Shown piece by piece: positions 50,897-51,197 of a stretch of 51,197 nucleotides of DNA. The notes under the pieces are model-generated. The model saw only the letters and a program-made list of their open reading frames with translations. It did not search any database and had not been told where the DNA came from. Numbering within the stretch: the stretch's first letter is position 1; each line of letters starts with the position of its first letter. Both the position numbers and the translations under genes were made by a program. Origin of the DNA: Deltaproteobacteria bacterium HGW-Deltaproteobacteria-22 (GTDB lineage: Bacteria; Myxococcota_A; Polyangia; HGW-17); the NCBI GenBank assembly GCA_002841825.1, contig PHAZ01000016.1, forward strand, positions 1-51,197, written 5' to 3'.

Positions 50897-51197
50897 TGGA
50901 GTTTTGGGAGGCGAGGATGGAGTCCTCCGAAATCGCAGTGGAGTCCTGCGAAATCACAGTGGAGTCCTGCGAAATCACAGTGGAGTCCTGCGAAATCGCA
51001 TTGGAGTCCTGCGAAATCACAGTGGAGTCCTGCGAAATCGCATTGGAGTGCTCTGAAATCACAGTGGAGTCCTGCGAAATCGCATTGGAGTGCTCTGAAA
51101 TCACATTGGAGTCCTGCAAAATCGCATTGGAGTTCTGCGAAATCGCATTGGAGTTCTGCGAAATCGCATTGGAGTTCTGCGAAATCGCATTGGAGTT
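50897..51197. repeat. 21-bp tandem repeat array
   Basis: At least fourteen head-to-tail copies of a 21-bp unit with consensus TGGAGTCCTGCGAAATCGCAT run to the window edge. The first unit (50897-50917) is degenerate; later units differ at a few fixed positions (CGCAT versus CACAG; CCTGC, GCTCT or TTCTGC). The left border falls inside an AT-rich spacer. The array stays in the same phase on both strands, so reading frames run through it on each strand. Confidence 0.9.
50917..51197 (+). CDS. Heptapeptide-repeat protein, 3' end outside window
   Basis: The tandem array is open on the plus strand from the ATG at 50917, which follows GGGAGG about 5 bp upstream, to the edge. The translation is a regular heptad, (A/T)(V/L)ESCEI with variants ECSEIT and EFCEIA. 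Each repeat carries Glu twice and a Cys, and residues 4-5 of the unit vary little. The repeats are amphipathic and could stack as a beta or helical solenoid. No stop appears in the 93 codons seen. On the minus strand the array is also open (SQDSNAI-type heptads) as part of a frame ending at 50595 that runs antisense to the desulfurase remnant. The plus frame is preferred for its ribosome site. Confidence 0.5.
   Translation, partial: MESSEIAVESCEITVESCEITVESCEIALESCEITVESCEIALECSEITVESCEIALECSEITLESCKIALEFCEIALEFCEIALEFCEIALE

Noticed and set aside
50595-51119. Minus-strand heptad-repeat frame through the 21-bp array
   Set aside because: The frame continues antisense into the desulfurase remnant with a changed composition; no ribosome site was found. 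The plus frame has one, so it was preferred, without excluding the other.
50897-51197. CRISPR array
   Set aside because: Units are contiguous without spacers and are of fixed 21-bp length; this is a tandem repeat, not a CRISPR.

Overview
The window reads like a chromosomal contig from a GC-rich, diderm deltaproteobacterial-type organism, most likely Myxococcota or a near relative. This is inferred from gene families, not from a phylogenetic marker. The signs are many lipoboxed or secreted proteins of unknown function, DUF4215-type cysteine repeats fused to RCC1 propellers, Asn-rich linkers after lipoboxes, a C-terminal tail like MYXO-CTERM sorting signals, a SpoIVB-like (S55) protein, cysteine-rich Sel1 repeats, and an ECF sigma / anti-sigma / FecR-VIT-vWA locus. 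These sit among ordinary housekeeping genes.

Layout. (1) 1-990: a short block that does not look native. It holds the 5' end of a proteobacterial-type folC, a small ORF and a DUF559 nuclease gene, and ends in an inverted TTGTCAGGG-type repeat that cuts off a parallel beta-helix lipoprotein gene (991-1750). (2) 1835-8589, minus strand: a secreted protein, a class V aminotransferase, then the probable transcription unit cutA - AGCS transporter - transketolase - ppiB - rnhA. (3) 8731-15859: tRNA-Leu(GAG) facing a tight minus-strand cluster of secreted propeller protein, S55-domain protein, secreted propeller/FN3 protein and uvrC. (4) 16207-22321: speA behind a hairpin-rich leader, an opposing small lipoprotein, and three envelope genes. 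(5) 22363-30592, minus strand: Sel1-repeat lipoprotein; ECF sigma factor - anti-sigma - FecR/VIT/vWA protein with an apparent frameshift; a small Cys-rich lipoprotein lies upstream. (6) 30823-33982: trxA-nth, then a SurA-like lipoprotein, a roadblock-like protein and an SDR. (7) 33995-38659, minus strand: vWA lipoprotein with MYXO-CTERM-like end, gltX, ugd. (8) 39030-42329: tig-clpP-clpX, the standard trigger factor/ClpXP module; the 5' two thirds of clpP has unusual AT-rich codon use. (9) 42446-47898: more surface lipoproteins, a zinc-ribbon miniprotein and an MFS transporter. (10) 47930-51197: an accessory, partly lower-GC end with an orphan AAA_14/DUF4143 ATPase behind palindromic direct repeats, an HNH-nuclease/HIT fusion, a cysteine desulfurase C-terminal remnant, and a 21-bp tandem array that forms an open heptapeptide-repeat reading frame running off the window.

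How the genes work together: protein quality control (tig, clpP, clpX, ppiB and a SurA-like lipoprotein), DNA repair (uvrC, nth, rnhA) and central metabolism (tkt, speA, ugd) are interleaved with envelope proteins. The most interesting candidates for further work are the HNH-HIT fusion with its accessory neighbourhood, the heptad-repeat ORF, the frameshifted anti-sigma/VIT-vWA gene, the mosaic clpP, and the likely foreign or chimeric left end. No CRISPR array, rRNA, complete transposon or prophage was recognised.
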